From NCBI GenBank assembly GCA_963719005.1, contig CAVRAR010000018.1, positions 248,001 through 312,000 of the forward strand: DNA of 64,000 nucleotides, read 5' to 3'. The translations under genes were made by a program, and so were the position numbers. Below the pieces are notes generated by a model. That model did no database searches. It was not told the DNA's origin and saw nothing but the letters and a program-made list of their open reading frames with translations. Positions 38,981 to 46,941 of the stretch are shown here, in pieces. Each line of letters opens with the position of its first letter. Position 1 is the first letter of the stretch. Source of the stretch: G963675935 sp963719005. GTDB lineage: Bacteria > Planctomycetota > Planctomycetia > Pirellulales > Thermoguttaceae.

Positions 38981-39781
38981 TTACGATCTCCAACGCCGCA
39001 CGCGGGCGGAGACGAACATGCTGAACGCACCCAACCCAAGTAAAAGTAGCGTTGATGGTTCAGGAACATCAGTTATCGTCACCCTTACGTTGTCCATATA
39101 GACACCCAGCCCAACGTAAAGCATGGGAGTAACCGAGTCACCGACGCTCACAGGGCCGAAAACACCACCGCCGCTGTCCAGCATATCGTCGAAGTTGTAG
39201 GAAGCAGTGAAGTCGTCGAAGCCGCCCGTCGGATGATACCCATTAATCCCCCAATCAGGATTCCAATAGCCCTGCGTGTAACCGAAGGTCGGCGTGACAA
39301 ATCCGATACCGGTGTAAAGCGGGGGGCCAGTGGAGTCCAAAGCCTGTCCGACTGCCACGGTGAAGGTGTAGGTAAGGCCATATTGGATCCCGCCGGCTCC
39401 GTTGCCGATCGGCGTTCCGTCCTGCCAGACAGCCGGGATGTCCAGGGCGATGCCGGTCAGACATCCATAGTTGGGCGTCAACAGATTGCAGAGAGCCTGG
39501 CTTCCTTCGGCGGGGGCGGGGAGAGCACCGTCTCCCGCGGCTCCTGCAAACTGGCTCTCTGTCGGGTTGCATACAACGACCGGCCCTATGCCACCTACAG
39601 TCCAACCGGCAATTGTGGTTGTCCACCCGCCGTCAGCGACTGAGGGCTGCTCGCCACTACCCTCGAAGCTGTAATTGGCCACCGCAATGCTCATGACGTG
39701 GGCTTGAGCGGGTCTCACGAAAAATGCGACCAGCGACGCTACTACGATGGCGGCAACAACTGTTCTCATTCTATCAAACAT
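38981..39781 (-). CDS. PEP-CTERM sorted extracellular protein
   Basis: This is a 266-residue protein. ATG 39781 is preceded by GGAG at a 7-base spacing. The signal peptide is MFDRMRTVVAAIVVASLVAF, ending near AQA. The mature part begins VANYSFEGSGEQPSVADGGW and contains a beta-sandwich-like pattern common in PEP-CTERM proteins that resemble carbohydrate-binding modules (TIAGWTVGG, YTFTVAVGQAL, YMDNVRVTI). The end is VPEPSTLLLLGLGAFSMFVS followed by ARVRRWRS, a classical sorting signal for an exosortase. It probably ends up in the exopolysaccharide or on the cell surface. No catalytic residues are apparent. Confidence 0.88.
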   Translation of the reverse strand: MFDRMRTVVAAIVVASLVAFFVRPAQAHVMSIAVANYSFEGSGEQPSVADGGWTTTIAGWTVGGIGPVVVCNPTESQFAGAAGDGALPAPAEGSQALCNLLTPNYGCLTGIALDIPAVWQDGTPIGNGAGGIQYGLTYTFTVAVGQALDSTGPPLYTGIGFVTPTFGYTQGYWNPDWGINGYHPTGGFDDFTASYNFDDMLDSGGGVFGPVSVGDSVTPMLYVGLGVYMDNVRVTITDVPEPSTLLLLGLGAFSMFVSARVRRWRS

Positions 39782-40119
39782 TGCGTTTCTCCAAAGCAGT
39801 GTCGCAACACGGTTGGCAGACGATGAGAGACGCCTTTTCCTGGCGAGCGCGAGCCCTTTTCCCGTTAAGAGCTAACTCTGCTGCGCATCAAACAGCGGAG
39901 CACCATTGCCAAAACAGGGTTGGGCTTGCCTGCCTAGCCGACAGCGCGGGCCCATCCACACCACCCATCGCAATCATCTTCTGGGTTGCCGTCAATTGCC
40001 CGTTACAAGAGTTCGGCAGGTGGCACTGACGAATGGGCTAGGGATAAGGAAGTGCGCCACCTGGCCGCAAAGAAGAACCCCCGCAGCCGCGATTCTGCGA
40101 CCCGGGGGTTATGTGTAAG
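39782..40119. other. Intergenic region, no gene seen
   Basis: This stretch lies between the PEP-CTERM gene start and the tRNA. Open frames present are short and without family features. It should contain the leftward promoter of the PEP-CTERM gene. Confidence 0.4.
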
Positions 40120-40193
<74 letters not shown>

Positions 40194-40367
40194 TCATTTT
40201 CTCGCCGCGTCAGCACGCGCTCTGCCGCGACAACCTGGATTCTAACATAATGTCGGCGGCTGTCGAGGCGACACCGCACCTTTTTGATCCGCCTAAAGGA
40301 GCGAACGGCGGGCGTCTGTCACAGATTCCCATCCGCCACCCCCACGCCGAGTGGTGTCAATGGGCCT

Positions 40368-40397
40368 TTGTTGTCATGGGCCATGTGTTAGTATAAT
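40368..40397 (+). promoter_or_regulatory. Predicted sigma70-type promoter of the exbB operon
   Basis: TTGTTG at 40368-40373 and a perfect TATAAT at 40392-40397 are 18 bases apart, about 126 bases before the exbB-like ATG. The rest of 40194-40523 shows no gene. Confidence 0.45.
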
Positions 40398-40523
40398 GAA
40401 CGTCTGAGGGTGTAACGTGCTATTATTGCTGAAGGCAATATCGGCCCGTCGCTGCTCGGTACGAACCGGCTGCGGAACGCGACGGGATTACCGTCTATAG
40501 TGAGGCTTCTTGCGGAGAAATCC

Positions 40524-41315
40524 ATGTTTTATTCGGAAAAACCGGCACGGTTTTGCTGTCTGACTGCCTTGGTCGTCGTTCTGTTGCTGGCCGTCTTCCA
40601 GGTGGGCTGGGCAATGGCGGAAGAACCCGCCGGCGACGCCGCCCCCGTCCACCAAGAGAGCCAAAGCCTATTGGGCTGGGTGGCGCATAGTTCCGGCCCG
40701 ATCGGCGCGGTGATTCTGCTGTTGTCGTTCTATTTTGTGGCGACGGTCGTGCGACTGTTTCTGGTGCTCCGCGAGTCGGTGGCCGCCCCGCCGGAACTTA
40801 TCGAGAAAATCGACGACCTCTTCCAAAAGAGGGACTTCCGCGAGCTTTACCAGGTGCTGAAGGGCGACGGCTCGTTCTTGGCGTGCATCCTGGCCTCGGG
40901 CATGTCGAAGCTATCGAACGGCATCCAGGAAGCCCGCAACACCTTGGACCGCGCCAGCGACGCGGCCACCATCACGATGGAAAAATCGTGCAGCATGTTG
41001 GCCGTCCTCGGCACTCTGGGGCCGATGATCGGATTGTTGGGAACGCTGCAGGGCATGATTACCAGCTTCCGCGTCATCGCCCAGACCGAGACGCAAGTGA
41101 AGGCCAGCGCGGTGGCCGGCGGCATTTCGCAAGCCCTGATTCTTACCTTCGAGGGGGTGCTCCTTTCCGTGCCGGCCATCTATTTCTATGCATTGTTCCG
41201 AAACCGGGTGGCGACGATTTCGGCGAATACAACCCTGCTGGCCGACAATCTGCTCGGACGCATGGCCGATGTTTTCCGCAAGAAGGAGACGGCGCCGACG
41301 AGTGTGCAGGCGTAA
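40524..41315 (+). CDS. exbB: MotA/TolQ/ExbB-type proton channel protein
   Basis: This is a 263-residue protein. ATG 40524 follows GCGGAG with a suitable gap. An N-terminal signal-like helix (CCLTALVVVLLLAVFQVGWA) is followed by the three family helices: GPIGAVILLLSFYFVATVVR, then LGTLGPMIGLLGTLQGMITS, then ALILTFEGVLLSVPAIYFYA. A cytoplasmic loop lies between the first and second. The residues lining helices 2 and 3 (TLGPMIGLLGT, SQAL) are typical of ExbB/TolQ. With the ExbD-like proteins encoded next it should form a proton-driven inner-membrane motor. It is the first gene of a five-gene operon. Confidence 0.9.
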   Translation: MFYSEKPARFCCLTALVVVLLLAVFQVGWAMAEEPAGDAAPVHQESQSLLGWVAHSSGPIGAVILLLSFYFVATVVRLFLVLRESVAAPPELIEKIDDLFQKRDFRELYQVLKGDGSFLACILASGMSKLSNGIQEARNTLDRASDAATITMEKSCSMLAVLGTLGPMIGLLGTLQGMITSFRVIAQTETQVKASAVAGGISQALILTFEGVLLSVPAIYFYALFRNRVATISANTTLLADNLLGRMADVFRKKETAPTSVQA

Positions 41316-41351
41316 ACGGGCGAAGGGTGAAAATCATTTACGGGCGGGAGA

Positions 41352-41437
41352 GTAGCAGGCACACGCCGTGTGTCGTTTTTAGTGCTTTCACGAGATTACC
41401 TCAATCCGCCGCACGGCACACGGCGTGTGCCTACTAC
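41352..41437. repeat. Nested palindrome between exbB and exbD
   Basis: The 21-bp arms 41352-41372 and 41417-41437 differ at one position and flank a 44-base loop. Each arm contains the small hairpin CACACG-C-CGTGTG. It sits in the spacer between two genes that should be co-transcribed and could set a mRNA processing or attenuation point. Confidence 0.85.
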
Positions 41438-41463
41438 CTCAGTCGCAGAAGATACAAACGAGC

Positions 41464-41915
41464 ATGGCCGGATTACATCAGAGCCTCAAGGCCGAGCCCA
41501 ATTTGACGCCGATCCTGGACATGGTGTTCCAGCTCATTACGTTTTTCATGCTGGTCATCAATTTCAAGGCGGCTTCGCTCGATATGAGCGTTCAACTGCC
41601 CGTCATCGGATCGGCCCTGCCCACCGAGAGCGGAGAGCGCGACGTGCTCATACTGAACGTGATGCCCAACGGGAAGCTGCGGATGTACGGAGAAGAACGG
41701 GACGTCGCAAGCTGCATCGCTCAAGAGGCGCAGGCGCCAGGCAAAGCGCCGGCGGCGGATCGTCGAAAGCGGGGATCGGCATCGAACTGCCCACCACGGT
41801 CATCATCCGCGCCGATCGCACGACGCCCTACCACTATATCCATCAGGTAATCCAGACGTGTCAAGCCCACGGTTTTCGCAATTTCCAATACCGCGCATTA
41901 ACCACCGGCACATAA
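41464..41915 (+). CDS. exbD: ExbD/TolR-type protein 1, frameshifted near 41745
   Basis: ATG 41464 begins MAGLHQSLKAEPNLTPILDM. The single membrane helix ILDMVFQLITFFMLVINF contains the Asp that carries protons in ExbD/TolR. The periplasmic part starts VQLPVIGSALPTESGERDVL. Near 41735-41755 a base seems to be missing. The following frame gives IGIELPTTVIIRADRTTPYH and HQVIQTCQAHGFRNFQYRAL, the normal end of the family fold, with a stop at 41915. The corrected length is about 150 residues. The next ATG is four bases after the stop, which suggests translational coupling. Confidence 0.8.
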
Positions 41916-41919
41916 TTTC

Positions 41920-42411
41920 ATGCGGTCCAGACGACATCTTGAAGGCGACGTCCAACTGAACATGGCGGCAATGCTGGACATGGCGTTCCAGCTTCTGGCA
42001 TTCTTCATCTTGACCTACCAACCGGGAAGGGTCGAAGGATGCATCTCTATCCGCATGCCGCCGTCGACGCCGGTGACAAGGCCGGATTCGTCCGGCGGCG
42101 GAGCGCCGACGCCCAACGAAGCGACGGCCCTGGCGGGAGCGGTGTCGTTACAGATCACCGTGTCGGCCGACAAGGACGGCGGGATCGCCGGACTTCGCGT
42201 CGGCGAGCAGCGGGTCGCCGACCTGCGCGACTTGGAACAGAAACTCCGCGGCATCGCCAAAGTGTCGCAGACCCCCTTCGACCAGGTACAACTGAAGGTC
42301 AGCCGCAGCTTGGAATACGAAAACGTCCTGAAAGTCATCGATGTCTGCGCCCGCAACAAGTTGACTTCCGGAGATCAGCAGACGAAAGTGAGCATCGTGG
42401 AGATGCCGTGA
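41920..42411 (+). CDS. exbD: ExbD/TolR-type protein 2
   Basis: This is a 163-residue protein. The membrane helix AAMLDMAFQLLAFFILTYQ again has the conserved Asp. The periplasmic domain includes AVSLQITVSADKDGGIAGLR and FDQVQLKVSRSLEYENVLKV then IDVCARN, as expected for ExbD. The two ExbD-like proteins differ clearly in sequence, so they may form hetero-dimers or serve different partners. It is tightly linked to the genes on both sides (4 and 13 bases). Confidence 0.85.
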   Translation: MRSRRHLEGDVQLNMAAMLDMAFQLLAFFILTYQPGRVEGCISIRMPPSTPVTRPDSSGGGAPTPNEATALAGAVSLQITVSADKDGGIAGLRVGEQRVADLRDLEQKLRGIAKVSQTPFDQVQLKVSRSLEYENVLKVIDVCARNKLTSGDQQTKVSIVEMP

Positions 42412-42424
42412 GGGTACAGCCTCG

Positions 42425-43481
42425 ATGAGCGATCGAAGACCATTGCGGTCGCCCCCGACCGCGGTTCCCATCTTCCGAGTCGTGAGCCTGTTGTTCATGC
42501 TGGCGGTGATCGGGCTGACGATCTACAACTTGCATCAACGCGCCTCTGTTGCTAGTTTTGCGCCGGAAAAGGCAGTCGTTCACAGTCCTAGGGGGACGGA
42601 GGAGATTGCCGGAAAGACGGCATCCGTTGAACCCGGCAAAGGGGACAGTCCCATTTTCGCTGACACGAAAATTGGGACAGTCCCCCGGCAATCCCCTCCA
42701 TCCCCTTCCGCCGCGGCTCCTGCGAAAAAGCGAAAGCCGATCGCCGATGAAGACCCCGAGCAGTGGGAACAGTTTCGCCGCCGCAGCCGAAGCCATTATG
42801 GACAAATCGACGTTCATCCACGACTACGAACTGCCCGCGTACTGGCGGCTGATGGACTGGGTTCAGTCGCAATCGCTGGCCGATTTCGAGGCGCGATCGC
42901 TTCCGCGGGTGCCGTTTCAGAACTTCCTTCAACATCCCGGCAAGTATCGCGGCCGGCCCGTTCGCGTGGCTCTCGAGATTCGTCAAGCGCAGAGCATCGA
43001 GCTCGACGACAAGGGAAAAGGCTCCAGGCCGAAGAAGCTGTACGAGCTTTGGGGCGTGCCGACCGAGTTGGACGGATGGTGGTACGTCGTCGTTACTCCC
43101 GAGTTGCCGCCCGGTTTTCCGCTGGGCAAGAACCTCGGGATAACGACTACCGTGTACGGCTATTTTTTCAAGCTGCAAGGCTACCAACAGTTCGACGCGA
43201 AACCCGATGCGCGGCCGTTCTTGGCGCCGCTGATCATCGGCCGTGTCGCGCCGGTTGCCGTGGTTGCGGCCCCTGCTCCCTGGAACCCGCTGAGTTTCGT
43301 CGTGTTGGTCGTCGGCGGTCTGATCTTCGTTGCCGTGGTCGTCGGCTGGCTTGTGGCGGCTCGGCGAAAGCCGGCTTCTCGAACGGCAACGTCCTTCGAC
43401 TGGCCCGACACGATGGACGACAACGCCGTTGACGATGACACGATGGGCGCCGATCGGCCGACGGGGGTGGAGCATGAATGA
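42425..43481 (+). CDS. Bitopic membrane protein of the Exb operon, frameshifted near 42785
   Basis: ATG 42425 gives MSDRRPLRSPPTAVPIFRVV with a membrane helix (VVSLLFMLAVIGLTIYNLHQ). The palindrome at 42638-42686 is translated in frame as GDSPIFADTKIGTVP. After DEDPEQWEQF one surplus base near 42775-42790 changes frame. The second frame then reads AEAIMDKSTFIHDYELPAYW, RLMDWVQSQSL, GRPVRVALEIRQAQSIEL, WWYVVVTPELPPGFPLGKN and ends with a second helix (LSFVVLVVGGLIFVAVVVGW) and an acidic tail. No known enzyme is recognised. Both ends are therefore in the membrane with a periplasmic domain between. The stop overlaps the ATG of the next gene. Confidence 0.65.
42638..42686. repeat. GDxPxF-type palindrome inside the 42425 gene
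   Basis: It is identical over 49 bp to 11535-11583, but here the plus strand is translated (GDSPIFADTKIGTVP), while the other copy is read from the minus strand. It is in frame. Confidence 0.88.
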
Positions 43482-45108
43482 GTCTCGCCCCCATCCCGAT
43501 TTGGAACGCCCTCTGCCGGTCGCGGTTCCCTTGCCGGAGAGCGTGCCCGCCGGTTCGGGCGCCCCGCAAAGCCCGGCGGGGGCCGGCGGCGGTCGCCGTG
43601 CCGAAAAGCAACGCGAGTCGAACGAGCCGCCGCGCCGGGAGATTCCCTATGTAACGTTGCTGATCGAGTATTCGCCGCCGTGGCTGGTCAGCATGGTCTT
43701 CCACATGCTGGTCCTGATCGTCATGGGGCTGATTATCTTCTCGCAGGCTGCGCGCCCTCCGGTTCAGTTGGACGCGGAGGCGGCGTCTATCGACAAGGCG
43801 GACGAGCCGTTGGAAAGCGAAGAGCCCATGGGCTTGCCCGAGGGGTCGCCCGACGGCGAAGGCGCGGTGATAGCGACTCCCGATTGGAAACCCGTCGTCG
43901 ATCCGCTTGCTTCGCCGGGCAAACACGCGATTCAGCAGGGAGGGCATCTTGCCACAAGCGACATCGAAGCTCCGGGATTTGCATGGAGTCGCCGCGGCAC
44001 AAACTGGGGTGGTCCCAAAGAGAGGGCCAAGCTGGGCAATGGCATCAGCGACAGTACGCAATTGGCCGTCGCCAGAGGGCTCGAATGGCTGGCGCGAAAT
44101 CAGCAGCACGACGGCTCTTGGAGCCTCGCCGGCCCGTTTAGCGACGGCGTTTTCAAGGAATGGGACAATCCGGCGGCGGCAACCGCCATGGCGCTTCTGG
44201 CGTTTCAGGGCGACGGCAACACCCACCTCGACAGTAAGTGTAAGTATAGGAAGAACGTCGCCAACGGCTGGCGGTGGCTCCTCAAGCAACAGGACTCCAG
44301 CGGCTGTTTCTTCCAATACGGGCCCTACACGCATCGCTTCTACACGCAAGGAATGTGCGCGATCGCCATTTGCGAACTTTACGGGATGACTAAGGACGCG
44401 AAGTACAAAGAGCCGGCCCAAATGGCGATCGACTATTGCCTCAAAACCCAAAGCCCCAAGGGCGGATGGCGCTACAATCCGAACGCCGATAGCGACGTCT
44501 CCGTGACCGGTTGGATTATCATGGCACTGCAAAGTGCGAGGATGGCCGGTCTGAAAGTGCCCAACGAAAGCCTGTACAAGGTCAGCCAGTTTCTCGATAC
44601 CGCCGCCGAGTCGAACGGGCCCGGCTATCGCTATCAGCCCGAGACGGGCGAAAGCGTGCGGCTCTCGATGACCGCCGAGGCGCTGTTGATGCGGGAGTAT
44701 CTCGGCTGGAAACAGAACGACCCTCGGCTAGTCGCCGGCATCGACTGGATCACGTCGCCAAGAAACCTGATCGACTTCAAGAACAACCGAAATGTCTACT
44801 ACTGGTACTACGCCACGCAGGCGGCATTTCACATGGGAGGCGAGCCCTGGAGACGCTGGAACGCGGTGATGCGCAAAGTGATGCCCGCACAGCAAATCCC
44901 GCGCGGCAAAGAGGGGGGAAGCTGGAACCCGCGCGGCAGTGGAAACGAAGAAGACGATCAATTCGCCGGCAGCGGCGGGCGGCTCTACGTCACCTGCCTT
45001 TCAATCTACATGCTCGAAGTCTACTACCGCCACATGCCGCTCTACTCGGGCGTCTATTCCCATGAAGCGGCCCCGGCGAAGCCCGCCGACGCGAAAGTAA
45101 CCAAGTAA
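43474..45108 (+). CDS. TonB-like-anchored prenyltransferase/squalene-oxidase-repeat (alpha/alpha toroid) protein
   Basis: This is a 545-residue protein. ATG 43474 overlaps the upstream stop and follows GGTGGAG. Residues 1-68 are Pro-rich and cytoplasmic. The helix at about 69-90 is PPWLVSMVFHMLVLIVMGLI, with Ser73 and His77 spaced as in the conserved TonB/TolA anchor that contacts ExbB/ExbD. The periplasmic part has repeats of the squalene-cyclase/prenyltransferase type: LAVARGLEWLARNQQHDGSW, ATAMALLAFQGDG, MCAIAICELYGMTKDAKYKE, AQMAIDYCLKTQSPKGGWRY, VSVTGWIIMALQSARMAGL. The cyclase DxDD motif is incomplete (DSDVS), so it is probably not a cyclase. It replaces TonB as last gene of an ExbB-ExbD-ExbD operon; an energised binding or remodelling role is inferred. 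Confidence 0.8.
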   Translation: MNESRPHPDLERPLPVAVPLPESVPAGSGAPQSPAGAGGGRRAEKQRESNEPPRREIPYVTLLIEYSPPWLVSMVFHMLVLIVMGLIIFSQAARPPVQLDAEAASIDKADEPLESEEPMGLPEGSPDGEGAVIATPDWKPVVDPLASPGKHAIQQGGHLATSDIEAPGFAWSRRGTNWGGPKERAKLGNGISDSTQLAVARGLEWLARNQQHDGSWSLAGPFSDGVFKEWDNPAAATAMALLAFQGDGNTHLDSKCKYRKNVANGWRWLLKQQDSSGCFFQYGPYTHRFYTQGMCAIAICELYGMTKDAKYKEPAQMAIDYCLKTQSPKGGWRYNPNADSDVSVTGWIIMALQSARMAGLKVPNESLYKVSQFLDTAAESNGPGYRYQPETGESVRLSMTAEALLMREYLGWKQNDPRLVAGIDWITSPRNLIDFKNNRNVYYWYYATQAAFHMGGEPWRRWNAVMRKVMPAQQIPRGKEGGSWNPRGSGNEEDDQFAGSGGRLYVTCLSIYMLEVYYRHMPLYSGVYSHEAAPAKPADAKVTK

Positions 45109-45141
45109 CCTCGGCCGCACGCTCGGCAAGCCGCTTGCGGT

Positions 45142-45204
45142 GTGCCACTGCTTCGTAGAAGCAGTGTCTGGCGGTCTGGCACTGCTTGTTCCAAGCAGTG
45201 GCAC
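45142..45204. repeat. Nested palindrome downstream of the toroid gene
   Basis: The 25-bp arms 45142-45166 and 45180-45204 are imperfect; each contains its own 9-bp hairpin (CACTGCTTC-GTA-GAAGCAGTG and CACTGCTTG-TTC-CAAGCAGTG). It shares its core with the element at 48031-48111 and could terminate the Exb operon. Confidence 0.85.
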
Positions 45205-45256
45205 AGAGGCAGACAGGCCGCTTGCGGCTTCGCATTCTCGCCGCACTCACACGCAC

Positions 45257-45763
45257 CTATTTCGGCGCAAGAGCGCTCGGCGGCGTTGGGACCGATTCGG
45301 CTGCGGGCGCAATTGGCGTGGGTGGAGTCGGCAACTGCTCCGGCGCGGGCGTCGGCGGCTGGGGAGTCGCCGGCAACTCGGACGGCGTCGGGATCGGCGG
45401 CGGAACCATCGTCCGGTAGGCGTTCGGATCGCATCCCGAGAAGCCTGCGTAGCCGGGACAGAAAAGCGGCGGTCGCGGATAGGCGTAGTACGGAGGTCCG
45501 TAGAAGTCACAGCCGAAGTAATGCATCGGCCCGTGGCATAGCGTCTTCGGCGGCGCCACCGGCACGCAGCCAAAATGAACCGCCTGCTGATAGGCATGGT
45601 ACGGACGCCAAGGGTGGCCGTAAGGATAGTACAGAGCGCTGGCGTAAACGGAACCGGCCGCCGGCGGAGCGTGGATCTCCTGTGCCGACGCCGTGCCGGC
45701 AGCCGTCAATGCCATCAATCCTGCGAACAAACAGCCTGCCGACAAAACCGTCATAATCCTCAT
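45257..45763 (-). CDS. Secreted Pro/Tyr-rich hypothetical protein
   Basis: This is a 168-residue protein. The signal peptide is MRIMTVLSAGCLFAGLMALT, ending near ASA. The mature part has aromatic repeats (SALYYPYGHPWRPYHAYQQA, DFYGPPYYAYPRPPLF) with scattered Cys, then a Pro-rich tail (IPTPSELPATPQPPTPAPEQ). Low-complexity secreted proteins of this kind are common in Planctomycetota and may be wall or matrix components. No domain is recognised. Confidence 0.65.
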   Translation of the reverse strand: MRIMTVLSAGCLFAGLMALTAAGTASAQEIHAPPAAGSVYASALYYPYGHPWRPYHAYQQAVHFGCVPVAPPKTLCHGPMHYFGCDFYGPPYYAYPRPPLFCPGYAGFSGCDPNAYRTMVPPPIPTPSELPATPQPPTPAPEQLPTPPTPIAPAAESVPTPPSALAPK

Positions 45764-45881
45764 AATTTCACTCCTCAGAGAGACGTACTCTATCTTCGTT
45801 CATCGGTGGCTCCGCCGGAAAACTGGAAGGCGATTGCCATCGCCCGCAGGGCCAAGCAGTTGCGATCGAAGCCACGTCCTC

Positions 45882-45954
45882 CGTTTAGCCGCCGCGTCCA
45901 CGCGGCGATGGAGGCAGACCCCGCTTCACACCGCGTGGACGCGGCGGCTAAACG
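45882..45954. repeat. Nested palindrome upstream of the LysR gene
   Basis: Perfect 24-bp arms at 45882-45905 and 45931-45954 flank a 25-base loop. Each arm has the inner hairpin CCGCGT-CC-ACGCGG. It lies between the divergent starts of the secreted protein (45763) and LysR (46039), so it could influence either promoter. Confidence 0.88.
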
Positions 45955-46038
45955 CTTTTCGCCGTTGCCCCGAGCCATTTCTGCACCCGTCTGTCGCAGC
46001 AGCTTGAAAATAAGCAATCCTTATGATAAGGTGCCCTT

Positions 46039-46941
46039 ATGAACATCGAGACATTGCGTATCTTCTGCGACGTCGTTCAGCATCAGAGCTTCTCCCGTGG
46101 GGCCAAGCTGAACGACGTCAGCCAGTCGGCCGCCACCCAATCGGTCCACCGCGTCGAGGAACACTTTGGCGTGCAACTGGTCGACCGCTCGAAACGGCCC
46201 TTCGTCCTCACGCCCGAGGGCCAGACGTGCTTCGAGGGCTTCCGCGAGGTGCTGGAACTCTACGATTCGGTCGAGTCGAGGGTGCGATCGCTCCGCAAGG
46301 AGATCGGCGGGCTGGTGCGGGTGGCGGCGATCTATTCCGTCGGCCTGCACGACATGAGCCGCTGCATGCAGGATTTCATGCGGCAATACCCGAAGGCAAA
46401 AGTGCGGCTGGAGTATCTGCGGCCGAACAAAGTATACGACGCCGTGCTCAACGGCGAGGTCGATCTCGGCATCGTGTCGTATCCGACGGCGTCGCCCGAC
46501 CTGAGCGTGATCCCCTTGCGTTCGGAGCGGATGGTCGTCGTCTGCCCTCCCGATCATGCGTTGGCGAAGCACGAGGCCGTGACCGCCGAACATCTCCAGG
46601 GGCTCGAGGTGATCGGTTTCGATCGCGACCTGAGCATCCGCAAGGAGATCGACCGGCACTTGCGGCAGCGTTCGATCAACATTCACGTGGCGATGGAGTT
46701 CGACAACGTCGAGACGATCAAGCAGGCGGTGCAGATCGGGGCGGGCGTGAGCATCCTGCCGGAGCCGACCGTCCGCGGCGAGGTTCGCGCCGGCACCCTG
46801 GCGGCGGTTCGCTTGATCGCGCCGGAATTGCATCGGCCGCTGGGGATCATCTACCGGCAGCGTCGCATGTTCACGCCCACGGCGGCCAAATTTGTCGAAT
46901 TGCTGCAACGGGTGCAGAGCCAAGTTCCGGAGGAGACGTGA
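46039..46941 (+). CDS. LysR-type transcriptional regulator
   Basis: This is a 300-residue protein of standard length. The N-terminal winged helix-turn-helix is MNIETLRIFCDVVQHQSFSR, then SQSAATQSVHRVEEHFGVQL, then VDRSKRPFVLTPEG. The ligand-binding domain includes EIGGLVRVAAIYSVGLHDMS, LNGEVDLGIVSYPTASPDLS, ERMVVVCPPDHALAKHE and AVQIGAGVSILPEP, resembling CysB/CbbR-type members. Its TGA overlaps the ATG of the ferredoxin/ASKHA gene by one base, so the two are translated together and the regulator probably controls that gene. Confidence 0.92.
   Translation: MNIETLRIFCDVVQHQSFSRGAKLNDVSQSAATQSVHRVEEHFGVQLVDRSKRPFVLTPEGQTCFEGFREVLELYDSVESRVRSLRKEIGGLVRVAAIYSVGLHDMSRCMQDFMRQYPKAKVRLEYLRPNKVYDAVLNGEVDLGIVSYPTASPDLSVIPLRSERMVVVCPPDHALAKHEAVTAEHLQGLEVIGFDRDLSIRKEIDRHLRQRSINIHVAMEFDNVETIKQAVQIGAGVSILPEPTVRGEVRAGTLAAVRLIAPELHRPLGIIYRQRRMFTPTAAKFVELLQRVQSQVPEET

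Noticed and set aside
43474..45108. Annotation of the toroid protein as a squalene-hopene cyclase
   Set aside because: The repeats are of that fold, but the DxDD acid motif is incomplete, a membrane anchor is present and the neighbours are ExbB/ExbD genes.
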